A stretch of DNA of 64,000 nt. Origin: Denitrobaculum sp965225735 (lineage in GTDB: Bacteria; Pseudomonadota; Alphaproteobacteria; Kiloniellales; Kiloniellaceae). This document shows, piece by piece, positions 17,935 to 27,184 of the stretch. The notes beneath the pieces are model-generated. The model saw only the letters and a program-made list of their open reading frames with translations. It was not told where the DNA came from and did not search any database. Each line of letters opens with the position of its first letter. Within the stretch, counting starts at the first letter, position 1. The stretch lies in assembly GCA_965225735.1 (NCBI GenBank), contig CBDDBN010000024.1, positions 248,001 through 312,000 on the forward strand, given 5' to 3'. The translations under genes and the position numbers were made by a program.

Positions 17935-18513
17935 CTAGAAGATACCTTCCAGGAAGGCCTTGTCTTTACGCTCGATAGTCGGTGTTTCGCCAGAGGTCAC
18001 CGAACGCCCGAGCGCCGCATTTTCCCGCAGACGCTGAGACTCGCCTTCCGCATCGATCACCTCGCCGGGCGGCGGCTGATCCCGCCAGAACACCAGATCA
18101 TTGACGAAGCTCTCGTTTTCCTCGTTCAGACGGCCGGTTTCACGATCGACGATCTGCCGGATGCCTGGCTCGGCCTTGTCGGCGCCAGCCGCCATCAACA
18201 GCGAGCGCTCGCCGACGGAACGGCCATCGGCGGGGATACGCTCATCCAGCGTCTCACCAGGTGCTTCCGCCCTGAAAACGGCGCGCTTGGCCTGTTGTTG
18301 CGGCGAACCTTCCTGCGGGCGCACAGTCCCGGGCTCAGGCGGCCGCAGGGTAAACTCCGGCGGCAGGCTCAGCGGCGCACGGGAAACCACCCGGAACTCG
18401 TCCGGCGACTGTTTGGTCAGCCCCAATTCCGAGCGCACGTTTTCACAAGCCGACAGCGCCAGCGCAGCGGCGGCCAGGCAGACAACACGAGATAAACTGT
18501 TTCGAAACATCAT
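17935..18513 (-). CDS. DUF3035-domain lipoprotein
   Basis: A 192-residue lipoprotein. The signal peptide ends in LALSACEN, with Cys23 as the lipid attachment site. The mature part matches the DUF3035 pattern SPDEFRVVSRAPLSLPPEF near residue 38, then a Pro/Glu-rich stretch. Function is unknown. In many alphaproteobacteria the gene sits beside lspA and M16 protease genes, as it does here, which suggests a role in envelope protein maturation or turnover. GGGAGGAAC directly before the ATG is a good ribosome site. Confidence 0.85.
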   Translation of the reverse strand: MMFRNSLSRVVCLAAAALALSACENVRSELGLTKQSPDEFRVVSRAPLSLPPEFTLRPPEPGTVRPQEGSPQQQAKRAVFRAEAPGETLDERIPADGRSVGERSLLMAAGADKAEPGIRQIVDRETGRLNEENESFVNDLVFWRDQPPPGEVIDAEGESQRLRENAALGRSVTSGETPTIERKDKAFLEGIF

Positions 18514-18633
18514 GTTCCTCCCGCTAGATCATCCTGCGTCAAACCTGACGCAGTTGAGATGTTCTAACTCAAAGCCATAGGGCCTTTCGTCGCGCCGCGA
18601 TTGAATCGCCCGGGGCGCTGCTTGCCCTAATCC

Positions 18634-19113
18634 TTATCTTTTACCTTCAGTTTCGTAGCCAAACAAGCTGGCAAACGCGAGAATCGCCACACCGACGAAG
18701 ATCGCGCTGTCTGCGACATTGAAGGCAGGCCAGCGGCCGTAGAGCGGCAGGATAAAGTCGAGGAAGTCGACAACGGCGCCAATTCTCAGGCGGTCGATGA
18801 CATTTCCGATGGCTCCGCCAATCACCAGACCAACCGCTAGGGCATAGATGCGGTGCGTCTGATCGCGCAGCCAGATCAGAAGGCCGACGACGATCACGGC
18901 CGCTACGCCACTCAGGACATAGGGCATCCAGACGTCGTCGGTTCCGAACAGCCCGAAACTCACGCCCCGGTTATAGGCCAGGACAATGTTGAAAAAGCTG
19001 GTAATTTCAACAACCCGCACCTCTGGCTGCATCACGACCTCAAGGATCAGCCATTTGGTCAGCTGATCCAGGAACATCACGACAAAAGCCAGAATGGCTG
19101 TGAGTTTGTACAT
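18634..19113 (-). CDS. lspA: Lipoprotein signal peptidase LspA
   Basis: A 159-residue inner membrane aspartic protease (signal peptidase II) with four hydrophobic segments. Catalytic aspartates are in GGAIGNVIDRLRIGAVVDFLDF and FNVADSAIFVG, the two conserved regions of the family. It removes lipoprotein signal peptides, including that of the DUF3035 protein encoded next. It starts 22 bp after ileS on the same strand, the classic ileS-lspA arrangement. Confidence 0.96.
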   Translation of the reverse strand: MYKLTAILAFVVMFLDQLTKWLILEVVMQPEVRVVEITSFFNIVLAYNRGVSFGLFGTDDVWMPYVLSGVAAVIVVGLLIWLRDQTHRIYALAVGLVIGGAIGNVIDRLRIGAVVDFLDFILPLYGRWPAFNVADSAIFVGVAILAFASLFGYETEGKR

Positions 19114-19135
19114 CCAGTGCTATCCGGCCAGCAGT

Positions 19136-21976
19136 CTACTGCGCGGCGGCTCCAAGTTGCTGGACCGCGTCAGCACAGCGACCGCAGGTGCCCGGTGCGC
19201 CTTCGAAACTGCCGACTTCTGGCAGCACCTTCCAGCAGCGCTGGCACTTCTCGCCGTCCGCCATTTCGATGGTCACACCCACACCGGCAACGTCTTCCAA
19301 GGTAAAAGCGCCCTCCGGCGGCGTGCCCTCAACCAGCGTCAGATCGGAGGTAATCGCGATATCCATCATCTCCAGGTCGCGCACGGCTTCCATCAATTCA
19401 GGCCGGTCAATCGCAACAACCGGCTTAGCCTGCAGGCTGGAGCCGATGCGCTTCGCCGCGCGTTCGACTTCCAAGGCTCCGGTGACCACACGGCGCACTT
19501 CACGCACGGACGCCCACTTCTTGGCCAGAGCCTCGTCGCGCCATTCGGCCGGCACATCGGGGAAGAGTCGCAGATGAACGCTTTCCTCAGGCCCCGTGCC
19601 GCGCGCCAGCCAGGCTTCCTCGGCCGTAAAGCAAAGGATCGGCGCCAGCCAGGTGACGAGACAGTTAAAGGTCTGATCGATCACGGTGCGGCAGGCACGC
19701 CGGCGCAGCGAGTCCGGCCGGTCGCAGTAGAGGGCGTCCTTGCGGATATCGAAGTAAAATGCCGAGAGGTCGACGGCGCAGAAGTTATGCAGGTTCTTGT
19801 AGATATTGTGGAAATCGAACTCCGCACAGCCCTTGCGCACAACCCCGTCCAGCTCGTGCAGCCGGTGCAAGACCCAACGCTCTAGCTCCGGCATCTGCTC
19901 GGCCGGCAGCTTTTCTTCCTCCGCGAAACCGTCCAGCGCCCCCAACATGAAACGCAGGGTGTTGCGCAGCCGGCGGTAAGCATCGACCTGATAGCGCAGG
20001 ATCTTCGGCCCGACACGCAGGTCCGCCGTGTAATCGGAGGCAACCACCCAGAGTCGGATGATATCCGCCCCACTCTCGTTCATGATGTCCTGAGGCTCGA
20101 CGCCGTTGCCCAGGGACTTGGACATCTTCCGGCCCTGCTCGTCCAACAGGAAACCATGAGTCAGAACCGCATCGTAGGGCGCACGACCACGTGTGCCCGA
20201 GGACTCCAGCAGTGAGGACTGGAACCAGCCGCGATGCTGGTCAGAGCCTTCCAGGTAGAGCGAGGCCGGCCACTGCAGTTCGGGCCGTGCCTCCAGCACG
20301 AAACTGTGGGTACTACCGGAGTCGAACCAGACCTCGACCACGTCGGTAATCTGCTCGTAGTCATCCGGATTGTAATCGTTGCCCAAGAAGCGGGAGGGTT
20401 CACTATTGAACCAGGCGTCGCCACCTTCCGTCTCGAAGGCCTGCGCCACCCGTTCGACCACTTCGGCGTCGCGCAAGGGTTTGCCCGTCGCCTTCTCTAC
20501 GAAGATCGGCAGGGGCACGCCCCAGAGCCGCTGGCGTGAGACACACCAGTCCGGACGGTCCGCCACCATCGACATCAGGCGGTTACGGCCGGAGGCCGGC
20601 ACGAAGTTGGTTTCCTCGATCGCCTTGACCGCATTTTTCTGCAGATCGTTCGAGTCCATCGAGATGAACCACTGCGGCGTGTTGCGGAAGATCAGGGGCG
20701 CCTTGGAGCGCCAGGAGTGCGGATAGCTATGGCGCAGGCTGCCCTTGGCAATCAGAGCACCTGATTCGATCAGAGCGCCAATGACCTTGCCGTTGGCATC
20801 GCCTTCCTTGCCTTCGCTTGTATAGACAACCGAACCAGCGAAGAGCGGGACATGAGGGAAGAAGCTGCCATCGGCATCGACGGTCTGCGGAATCTCAAGG
20901 CCATTCGCCTTGCCCAACTCGAAGTCGTCCGCACCATGGCCGGGCGCAATGTGCACGAAGCCGGTGCCGGCCTCAGTGGTCACGAAGTCACCGTTCAGAA
21001 CCGGTGCGCCAGCGTCGTAACCGGCCGATGCCAGCGGGTGATCGCAGCGCAGCCCCAGAAGGTCGGATCCCACCCCTTGCCAGAAGACTTCATGCTCGGT
21101 GATTTCGCACTTCTCAGCGAAGGCGTCGTAGAGCTCCTTGGCCAGCAGCAGCTTTTCACCGACCTTGGCGCGGCTGCTCTCACCCACGGCCTTGACCTCG
21201 ACCCCGATGTAATCGAACTCGGGGCCGGCGGCGACGGCGCGATTGCCAGGGATCGTCCAGGGTGTGGTGGTCCAGATGACGACAGACGCGCCCTTGAGCA
21301 CGTCCGGGCCTTCGACCACGGGAAAGCGCACCCAGATGGTGGGAGATTTGTGGTCGTGATACTCGACCTCGGCATCGGCGAGCGCGGTTTTCTCGACCAC
21401 GGACCAGAGCACCGGCTTGGCCCCCGCATAGAGACCGCCGTTCAACAGAAACTTGCCGATTTCTCGCACGATCTGGGCTTCGGCATCGTAGCTCATGGTC
21501 AGATAAGGCCGCTCCCAGTCGCCCTCGACCCCGAGGCGTTTAAATTCCTCGGTCTGAACCTTCACCCATTTTTCGGCGAATTCGCGGCACTCCCGCCGGA
21601 ATTCGATAACCGGCACCTCGTCCTTGTCCTGGCCGCGCGCCCGGTATCCCTCTTCGATCTTCCACTCGATCGGCAGGCCATGACAGTCCCAGCCCGGCAC
21701 ATAGTGGGCATTCTTACCGAGCATCTGCTGAGAGCGGTTGATGACGTCCTTCAGCACTTTGTTAAGCGCATGGCCCATATGCAGATGGCCGTTGGCGTAG
21801 GGCGGACCGTCGTGAAGAATGAACTTCTCCCGCTCTTTGGAAGCCTCGCGCAGCTGTTTGAAGAGGTCCATCTCTTCCCAGCGCGCCAGGATTTCGGGCT
21901 CGCGCTTCGGCAGACCGGCGCGCATCGGGAAGTCCGTGCGCGGAAGGAATACAGTCGATTTGTAGTCAACGCTCAT
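19136..21976 (-). CDS. ileS: Isoleucyl-tRNA synthetase
   Basis: A 946-residue class I synthetase. The HIGH motif reads PPYANGHLHMGHALNKVLKD near residue 58 and the KMSKS motif reads QGRKMSKSLGNGVEPQDIMN near residue 615. The editing domain CP1 lies between them (WTTTPWTIPGNRA). The C-terminal zinc finger CQRCWKVLPEVG...GTCGRC is present, as in bacterial-type IleRS. It charges tRNA-Ile and edits valine. The length is normal. It lies between ribF and lspA on the same strand. Confidence 0.97.
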   Translation of the reverse strand: MSVDYKSTVFLPRTDFPMRAGLPKREPEILARWEEMDLFKQLREASKEREKFILHDGPPYANGHLHMGHALNKVLKDVINRSQQMLGKNAHYVPGWDCHGLPIEWKIEEGYRARGQDKDEVPVIEFRRECREFAEKWVKVQTEEFKRLGVEGDWERPYLTMSYDAEAQIVREIGKFLLNGGLYAGAKPVLWSVVEKTALADAEVEYHDHKSPTIWVRFPVVEGPDVLKGASVVIWTTTPWTIPGNRAVAAGPEFDYIGVEVKAVGESSRAKVGEKLLLAKELYDAFAEKCEITEHEVFWQGVGSDLLGLRCDHPLASAGYDAGAPVLNGDFVTTEAGTGFVHIAPGHGADDFELGKANGLEIPQTVDADGSFFPHVPLFAGSVVYTSEGKEGDANGKVIGALIESGALIAKGSLRHSYPHSWRSKAPLIFRNTPQWFISMDSNDLQKNAVKAIEETNFVPASGRNRLMSMVADRPDWCVSRQRLWGVPLPIFVEKATGKPLRDAEVVERVAQAFETEGGDAWFNSEPSRFLGNDYNPDDYEQITDVVEVWFDSGSTHSFVLEARPELQWPASLYLEGSDQHRGWFQSSLLESSGTRGRAPYDAVLTHGFLLDEQGRKMSKSLGNGVEPQDIMNESGADIIRLWVVASDYTADLRVGPKILRYQVDAYRRLRNTLRFMLGALDGFAEEEKLPAEQMPELERWVLHRLHELDGVVRKGCAEFDFHNIYKNLHNFCAVDLSAFYFDIRKDALYCDRPDSLRRRACRTVIDQTFNCLVTWLAPILCFTAEEAWLARGTGPEESVHLRLFPDVPAEWRDEALAKKWASVREVRRVVTGALEVERAAKRIGSSLQAKPVVAIDRPELMEAVRDLEMMDIAITSDLTLVEGTPPEGAFTLEDVAGVGVTIEMADGEKCQRCWKVLPEVGSFEGAPGTCGRCADAVQQLGAAAQ

Positions 21977-22047
21977 CGCGAGACTCTTTCTTTTTGCATC
22001 GTCGAATTTGTTCTGTCCGCGGAGGCGGCAAACCGGATTTTCAGCCC

Positions 22048-23007
22048 TCAGGCCGGATAAATAGCCAGGATGCGGCGTGCCTGCTCGCAGTCGGAGGTGA
22101 TTTGTGCCTTTAAACTGTCCAGGCCGTCAAACTTCTTTTCCCCGCGCAGAAACTCAATCAATTGAACCCGGAGGAAACGCTCGTAAAGATCTTCGGCAAA
22201 ATCGAAGAGATGAACCTCTAGCTGGACCCGGCTGCCTTCAACCGTGGGCCGCCGTCCCAGGTTCGCAACCCCATCGACCCATTCATAGCTCTCAGCGCCG
22301 GAGCCCGCAGTTTTCATGCCCGCCCGCACCGCGTAGACACCCAGGCTGGGATACATATAGCCCTCCATAGACAGATTTGCCGTTGGAAAGCCGATGGTTC
22401 TGCCACGTTTCTCGCCATGCAGAACCATCCCGTCGATCTCCCAGGGGCGCCCGAGCATGGCCGCCGCCCCGGACAAATCGCCCGAACGCAGGCATTCGCG
22501 GATCCGTGAGGAGGAATAGATTTGCTGATCTCCGCCTTTGATGGCTTCCGTCACAGTCACGCCGAAGCCCAGCTCCGCGCCGCGTTCGGTTAGCAAAACC
22601 GCGTTGCCGCCACGCTTATGGCCGAAGCAAAAGTCCCAACCGACGACCACGTGACGCGCACCCAGGTCCGACTGAAGGACACCTGTCATAAAATCTTCAG
22701 CGCTGCGTTGGGAGAAGGCCTTGGTGAAGTCCAGAACGAAGACGTGATCGACCCCCACGGCCTTCAGGGCCTCGACCTTGGCCGGCAGCGGCGTCAAGCG
22801 AAAGGGATCGAGGTCGGGCTTGAAGACGGAGCGCGGGTGGGGCTCGAACGTCAGAACCGCAAGGTCCGTTTCGAGCCGGTCCGCAAGGCTGCGCGCCTGC
22901 GCGAGGACGGCCTGATGTCCCAGATGGACGCCGTCGAAATTACCGATCGCGACGACCGCGCCGCGCGCCGCGGCCGGAATGTTGCTGGAACTGTGAAAAA
23001 TGGTCAT
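22048..23007 (-). CDS. ribF: Bifunctional riboflavin kinase / FAD synthetase RibF
   Basis: A 319-residue enzyme that turns riboflavin into FMN and then FAD. The N-terminal nucleotidyltransferase starts GAVVAIGNFDGVHLGHQAVLAQA. The ISSTRIRE-type motif is represented by SSSRIRECLRSGDLSGAA, and the kinase domain by GRTIGFPTANLSM and VGVRPT-like LGRRPTVEG. The ATG at 23007 gives the family-typical N-terminus; another in-frame ATG at 23046 would add 13 residues. It precedes ileS by 71 bp, the usual ribF-ileS-lspA order, and supplies FAD for flavoproteins such as the Etf and dehydrogenases encoded further right. Confidence 0.94.
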   Translation of the reverse strand: MTIFHSSSNIPAAARGAVVAIGNFDGVHLGHQAVLAQARSLADRLETDLAVLTFEPHPRSVFKPDLDPFRLTPLPAKVEALKAVGVDHVFVLDFTKAFSQRSAEDFMTGVLQSDLGARHVVVGWDFCFGHKRGGNAVLLTERGAELGFGVTVTEAIKGGDQQIYSSSRIRECLRSGDLSGAAAMLGRPWEIDGMVLHGEKRGRTIGFPTANLSMEGYMYPSLGVYAVRAGMKTAGSGAESYEWVDGVANLGRRPTVEGSRVQLEVHLFDFAEDLYERFLRVQLIEFLRGEKKFDGLDSLKAQITSDCEQARRILAIYPA

Positions 23008-23067
23008 ACGCGCTGCCTGACTCCGGTTGCCGCCCCGGATTGCCATAAACCCAACGAAACCGCCACT

Positions 23068-23085
23068 GATTTAGCCAGCTAAATC
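23068..23085. repeat. 18-base palindrome upstream of ribF
   Basis: GATTTAGC and GCTAAATC surround a CA centre, and shorter AAACC/GGTTT arms extend it outward. It lies about 60 bp upstream of the ribF start, in the 256-bp spacer after the MaoC gene. It may be a hairpin ending the MaoC transcript or an operator. No FMN riboswitch consensus is seen. Confidence 0.4.
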
Positions 23086-23266
23086 GGTTTTCGCGAAAAG
23101 TGTCAGCGTGTCAGTCTGTAAACCAGGATGTCCGGCACAGGGCGGTCAGACCATAGCCTGCAAAGGCTCGTTTTGTGTAGATGCAGAAACGCCAACAGGG
23201 CGCGCGCGGCCCGACGACCGCGCCGCCGTCCCTTCGGCAAGAGATTTGCTCTGAGATTCTGTGGCC

Positions 23267-23710
23267 CTAGGCCGCGTTCTGGGCCGCCCTGCGATTGACC
23301 ATCAACATGGCATCGCCCTCGATCACCACCTTATCGCCGACGCTGCAGACCGTATCGAAAACGACCCTGGCCTTCTCGCTGTTGATCTCGCGCACGGTTA
23401 CGCGCGCGGTGACGGTATCGCCGGCTTTGACCGCCGCTTTGAAGCGCAGACTCTGGCTCATGTATATACAACCCGGACCCGGCAGCTTTGTGCCGAAAAC
23501 CGTCGAAACGAAGCTCGCGGACAGCATACCGTGAGCAATCCGATCACCGAACATCGTCTGATTGGCGAAGCTCTCGTCCAGATGAACCGGATTGGTGTCG
23601 CCGGAAATACCGGCGAACATGACAATGTCGGCGTCCGTCACCGTCTTGGCGAAAATTGCGGACATGCCGACCGAAAGGTCCTCGAGATAATATCCGTGCT
23701 TCTCTTGCAT
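23267..23710 (-). CDS. MaoC-family (R)-specific enoyl-CoA hydratase
   Basis: A 147-residue single hot-dog protein. The hydratase-2 motif is clear: SGDTNPVHLDESFANQTMFGDRIAHGML, containing the catalytic Asp and His. PhaJ-type members convert crotonyl-CoA or longer enoyl-CoA to (R)-3-hydroxyacyl-CoA, linking fatty-acid breakdown or acetyl-CoA metabolism to PHB. That fits the ethylmalonyl-CoA genes at 39-49 kb, though it could serve other acyl-CoAs. The ATG at 23710 was chosen; an in-frame GTG at 23722 is an alternative. A 14-base GCAGCG/CGCTGC inverted repeat lies 20 bp upstream (23730-23743). Confidence 0.88.
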   Translation of the reverse strand: MQEKHGYYLEDLSVGMSAIFAKTVTDADIVMFAGISGDTNPVHLDESFANQTMFGDRIAHGMLSASFVSTVFGTKLPGPGCIYMSQSLRFKAAVKAGDTVTARVTVREINSEKARVVFDTVCSVGDKVVIEGDAMLMVNRRAAQNAA

Positions 23711-24221
23711 CACTCTATCCACCGTTTTGGCAGCGCACGCTGCATTCCCAGAAAACGAAAGATAATTACCAAAAATATTTATCTTTAGTAATTTTATGAA
23801 ATCAATCTAGTACCAAACGTAACAAGACTGCAACCAACTTTTTCGCACCTGCACAAAAATTTTGGAATCCGGTGCTCTTCTTAGTCGGTACGGCAGGCTC
23901 GTGGCCGCAATCGGATGGCCTAGTTTCACTGTTTTAGCCTAACGGAAGATGCTTGGTCTTCCCTTAACAGGAGCAACAAAAAGCAGAAATCACGTGTCGG
24001 AAAGCACGAGAAATTCGAATAAATACAAATCAATTCAAAGCGTTATGAGATCCGGCGATCGATTTACGCCGTCTGACGCAACGGCGACCGGCCCTTCCAC
24101 TTCCAAATTGCCGGTCGCACGGATGCACTGCATCGCAGCAAAAGGGATGTCTCGGACCAATCGCCCAACCAACAGCAAGAGACAAAACACGATCCTGAAC
24201 GACCCCTGGTTCAGGCCCGGT
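23711..24221. other. 511-bp spacer without a recognised gene
   Basis: AT-richer than its neighbours. It holds the GCAGCG/CGCTGC repeat at 23730-23743, a small hairpin near 23945-23963 (GGAAGA/TCTTCC), and the terminator of the YffB-like gene. Open frames here have no family resemblance. It probably carries the MaoC gene promoter on the minus strand. Confidence 0.5.
24194..24215 (-). terminator. Possible weak terminator behind the YffB-like gene
   Basis: CCTGAAC and GTTCAGG form a 7-bp stem with an 8-base loop, 7 bp after the stop of the YffB-like gene. On the minus strand it is followed by ATCGTGTTTTGTC, so the T-tract is interrupted. Confidence 0.4.
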
Positions 24222-24581
24222 TCATGCGTTTTCGGCGAGTTCCTCCAACCGCTTCTTCGCCGTAGCATCGAAGCCGACGACAACCTCAGCCCCCACCTCG
24301 AAAACCGGACGTTTGATCAAAGTCGGGTGCTCCAGAAGAAGGTTTTTGATTTTGGCATCGTCCAGGTTTTCCCGGTCGGCTTCGGGCAACTTGCGCCAGG
24401 TCGTGCCGCGGCGATTCAACAGCTTTTCCCAACCGGCCGCCGCCAACCAGCGCTGCACTTCGGCCTCGCTCAGGCCATCGGCACGCAAATCATGGAAACG
24501 GTGCGCGCGCCCCTCCGCCTTGAGCGCCTTCAATGCGTTTCGGCAGCTATCGCAGTTCTTGATGCCGTATAGCGTGATCAT
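24222..24581 (-). CDS. ArsC/Spx-family protein, YffB-like
   Basis: A 119-residue thioredoxin-fold protein of the ArsC/Spx superfamily. It begins MITLYGIKNCDSCRNALKAL, giving a CxxC pair rather than the single CxxS of many YffB proteins, and contains GWEKLLNRRGTTWRKL and HPTLIKRPVFE, both hallmarks of the YffB group. The role is unclear, possibly glutathione-dependent reduction. The true arsenate reductase motif is not evident and no ars genes are adjacent. The ATG at 24581 was chosen because earlier in-frame residues are unrelated to the fold. Confidence 0.85.
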   Translation of the reverse strand: MITLYGIKNCDSCRNALKALKAEGRAHRFHDLRADGLSEAEVQRWLAAAGWEKLLNRRGTTWRKLPEADRENLDDAKIKNLLLEHPTLIKRPVFEVGAEVVVGFDATAKKRLEELAENA

Positions 24582-25122
24582 AGTTTCAGCCTTCTGGGAA
24601 AAGTCAGAAAACCCTGCCGCCGAAGCAGGATCCTCCAATCAAGGAGAGAGGAAGCACAACGACTGGAAAGACCCGACTCCAAGCTCAGGATCAGCGCTGT
24701 TTGGCAAAAGGATTCCGCAATGTGTCAGGTGTTTCAAGATCAGCTTTCGACCGTGCGGCGTCACGTCAGGAGAAGATACCTGCAGAGACAAGATTTAACC
24801 TACTGATATTCAATGTTTTATTTTCAGATTCGCAGTAACCTCACGCAGTAAAGATGCTTGTAAAGCGCTGTTTCGCCCCCAACATCACAATTCCATAACG
24901 AGATAGCCACAAAACCAGCACTGGACTTTTGCACCCGAAGCATGATTCAACTTAAGACATTGGATGAAATACGATTCGCGGTCCGAGATGTTTCACCGTG
25001 GCCTGTTCCAACACTGGACATCTGGTTTGTTTCTACAGCGACTGAAATTACCGCAAGCCTTCGCCGCCGTGCGAGGGTCCGGCGATCTTGAATCCTGTCA
25101 AGAAGATGGAACCCAGAGAGAT
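24582..25122. other. 541-bp spacer without a recognised gene
   Basis: It separates two divergent genes and probably holds both promoters. It has a short CCTGC/GCAGG hairpin near 24612-24628 and AT-rich tracts around 24790-24830. I see no RNA gene or coding pattern. Confidence 0.5.
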
Positions 25123-25773
25123 ATGAAACGGACCAGAACCAAGGCGAATTGGCTGTTTTTCCGTCAGTGGCTGCGCAGACCCTTCGCCATCGGCGCCGTT
25201 ATGCCAAGCGGTCGCGAACTGGCGCGTGCGATGGCAAACGCGAGCGAAAGCGGATCCGGCCGCATTATCGTCGAACTTGGTGGCGGAACCGGCAACATCA
25301 CACAGGCGCTCCTGGACAGTGGAATGTCGCCGGATCACTTGGTTGTCGTCGAGCGTGACCGGCGCCTGTACCGGGTGCTGGCCGCACGCTTCCCTGGCGT
25401 CCGGATCCTGAACATGGATGCTCTGCAGGCGTTGAAAGTCCTTGGAGAGGAATGCCAGGGCGAGGTTGGATCTGTGGTTTCCGGACTGCCGCTGCTCTCC
25501 ATGCCGCCAGAGTTCCAGGAGCAGCTGCTCGAGGAGAGCTTCCGCCTGGTGGGTCAGGATGGCGACTTTATCCAGTTTACCTACGGCCCTGTTTCGCCTG
25601 TCTCTCAACGGCGTCTTTCGACACTTGGTCTTCGGGCGGAGCGGGTCTCGCGCGCCCGGCTCAATATTCCGCCCGCCTCCGTCTGGCGCTATCTGCGCAC
25701 GAGAGACTGGATCCGGGCATCTCGGGAATCCGCCAGACGGAAAGACTCCGGCGGCAGAGCCTCAGCGGCGTAG
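25123..25773 (+). CDS. SAM-dependent methyltransferase, PmtA-like (phospholipid N-methyltransferase family)
   Basis: A 216-residue class I methyltransferase. The start region RPFAIGAVMPSGRELARAMA and the SAM motif IIVELGGGTGNITQALL match the rhizobial PmtA group, which resembles rRNA adenine dimethylases in motif I. FPGVRILNMDALQAL gives the acidic motif II and SVVSGLPLLSMP replaces the NPPY-like motif. PmtA members methylate phosphatidylethanolamine toward phosphatidylcholine. Whether this one does is inference; close relatives are often annotated simply as methyltransferases. The ATG at 25123 follows a GAGAG ribosome site; a longer frame to 24964 adds residues without family similarity. Confidence 0.78.
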   Translation: MKRTRTKANWLFFRQWLRRPFAIGAVMPSGRELARAMANASESGSGRIIVELGGGTGNITQALLDSGMSPDHLVVVERDRRLYRVLAARFPGVRILNMDALQALKVLGEECQGEVGSVVSGLPLLSMPPEFQEQLLEESFRLVGQDGDFIQFTYGPVSPVSQRRLSTLGLRAERVSRARLNIPPASVWRYLRTRDWIRASRESARRKDSGGRASAA

Positions 25774-25898
25774 CCTATTTCTCGCTTTTCCTTGTTAACT
25801 TGATAGCCGCGTCTGAAGACTTGCGAAGCGCGGGCAAACAGACTGCCCCCGCTTGCGTTGCGATCTTAGTGGATCTGAAGAAACGCGTCCGAGAGCGT

Positions 25899-26204
25899 TC
25901 AGGCGTTCAGCGCTTGACCGTGGGCTCGTTCGGGCTGAACCGAAATCTGATCCTTGTTGGTGGCCACGATCGATCGGGGGGCGTTGTTCAGACGGTCCCA
26001 ATGGGCGTGCGTTACACCTTGCGCAACCAAAGCGGCTTTGACTTCCCGCCAGATCTCCGGCGTGACCTGTCCGTTGCCGCCGATCAATTCGGCCCAATCG
26101 CCCCGCCGGTTTATCGTGCAGGAAAAGTCGTATTCATCGCCATGTTCATTGAAATTTCTGCCTGCGCGAATGACCCCGGTCACCCATTCAATCTCTGCTG
26201 CCAT
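25899..26204 (-). CDS. Small hypothetical protein
   Basis: A 101-residue soluble protein I cannot assign. It has protein-like composition with a conserved-looking centre, INRRGDWAELIGGNGQVTPEIWREVKAAL followed by GVTHAHWDRLNN. No signal peptide or membrane segment is seen. It is the only clear frame between the methyltransferase gene and tRNA-Leu, and lies downstream of the tRNA on the same strand. Proximity to a tRNA would suit a remnant of an inserted element, but no integrase or duplicated tRNA end was found. Confidence 0.55.
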   Translation of the reverse strand: MAAEIEWVTGVIRAGRNFNEHGDEYDFSCTINRRGDWAELIGGNGQVTPEIWREVKAALVAQGVTHAHWDRLNNAPRSIVATNKDQISVQPERAHGQALNA

Positions 26205-26495
26205 CGTCCGCTCTGAGTCTCTCGAATGCTAATACCTGTTCCATGAACTCCGGTGGAACACGTGTCGCAGCCATCTTGGTGTGGTGTCGACAAGGGGCTC
26301 ACCAGCAAGTTGCCCGGAACTGGAGATAGTTTGCATTGCGGATATTAACCAAGGCTTTCCGCGGCGGTGGCAATCTTGTGTCAAAGCAGCCACCAGCGCG
26401 AGCCGAAGACGCTTTTCGACACGCATAAGCATCGACCTGGCCGACCGAAGCAACCCAGGCCAGCGACCGCTAATTTCTTCAATACAAATGGGAAA

Positions 26496-26582
26496 TGGTG
26501 CCCCCGGCCTGACTCGAACAGGCACGCCCGTGAAGGCAACAGATTTTGAGTCTGCCGCGTCTACCAATTCCGCCACGGGGGC
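26496..26582 (-). tRNA. tRNA-Leu (anticodon CAA)
   Basis: An 87-nt cloverleaf with encoded CCA. The acceptor 5' end GCCCCCG pairs with CGGGGGC before ACCA. The D arm is GTGGCGGAATTGGTAGACGC, the anticodon arm GCAGA-CTCAAAA-TCTGT has CAA at positions 34-36, and a long variable arm of the leucine type precedes the T arm TGTTCGAGTCAGG. It decodes UUG. Confidence 0.95.
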
Positions 26583-27184
26583 AGGATTCGCGCATGATAG
26601 CCATGGCGGCTGGCTTGGCAACAGGACTTTGCGGTTGGAATACGAATTATTGTCTCTCGCTCTCGACTGCACTCTTTTGCTGCTCAAAGCTGCACAGCAA
26701 CGGGCGTCGCATAGCCCTCTCGAACGAAAATATTCCTGTGAAATGCCATCCCTTACCCGATCAGGTCATATCGGGCTACGGGAAAAAGCCGAAAAGGCTT
26801 CTCCCGACCTCTGTGGTAGAGGGCAGTAAGATTCTGGATAGATTATTAATTGGTCTCACGAGTTTCTTGAGGATTTAGGTAGCTCTCACACCACGAGTTG
26901 AGGTACAACTTAGTTAAAGGCTGTGGATTGTTGTGCAACATTTTCGGTATTTCAGTGACTTAGACAACAAGCTTTCCAGGGATCGCCTTGGATAGCGGAC
27001 GAAATGTCGCCGAAATGCCGGTTGGGCGGCACTATGGTTATGATTTGAGGCAGTGCGGTCGTTACTTGGTTGTTAGAGTGCAGAATACCCTCGAAACGGA
27101 CCCTAGCCGTGGATACAGGCCGCGGTTTGGGAAACCCTCGGGGGTGCGAGTAATAGAGCGCCAATATTGGAGCTATGTAATAGA
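26583..27184. other. 602-bp spacer: tRNA upstream region and long csp leader
   Basis: No coding frame is convincing. It contains a mismatched hairpin at 26779-26806 (CGGGA/TCCCG outer and AAGCC/GGCTT inner), a direct repeat of CACGAGTT near 26858 and 26895, and AT-rich stretches. The last 200 bases probably form the long leader typical of cold shock mRNAs. Confidence 0.5.

Noticed and set aside
23087..23266. Second small gene between ribF and the MaoC hydratase
   Set aside because: No frame of useful length with a ribosome site; the stretch is best read as a spacer.
24964..25122. N-terminal extension of the PmtA-like methyltransferase
   Set aside because: The extra 53 residues do not resemble the family and lack a ribosome site, while the ATG at 25123 has one.
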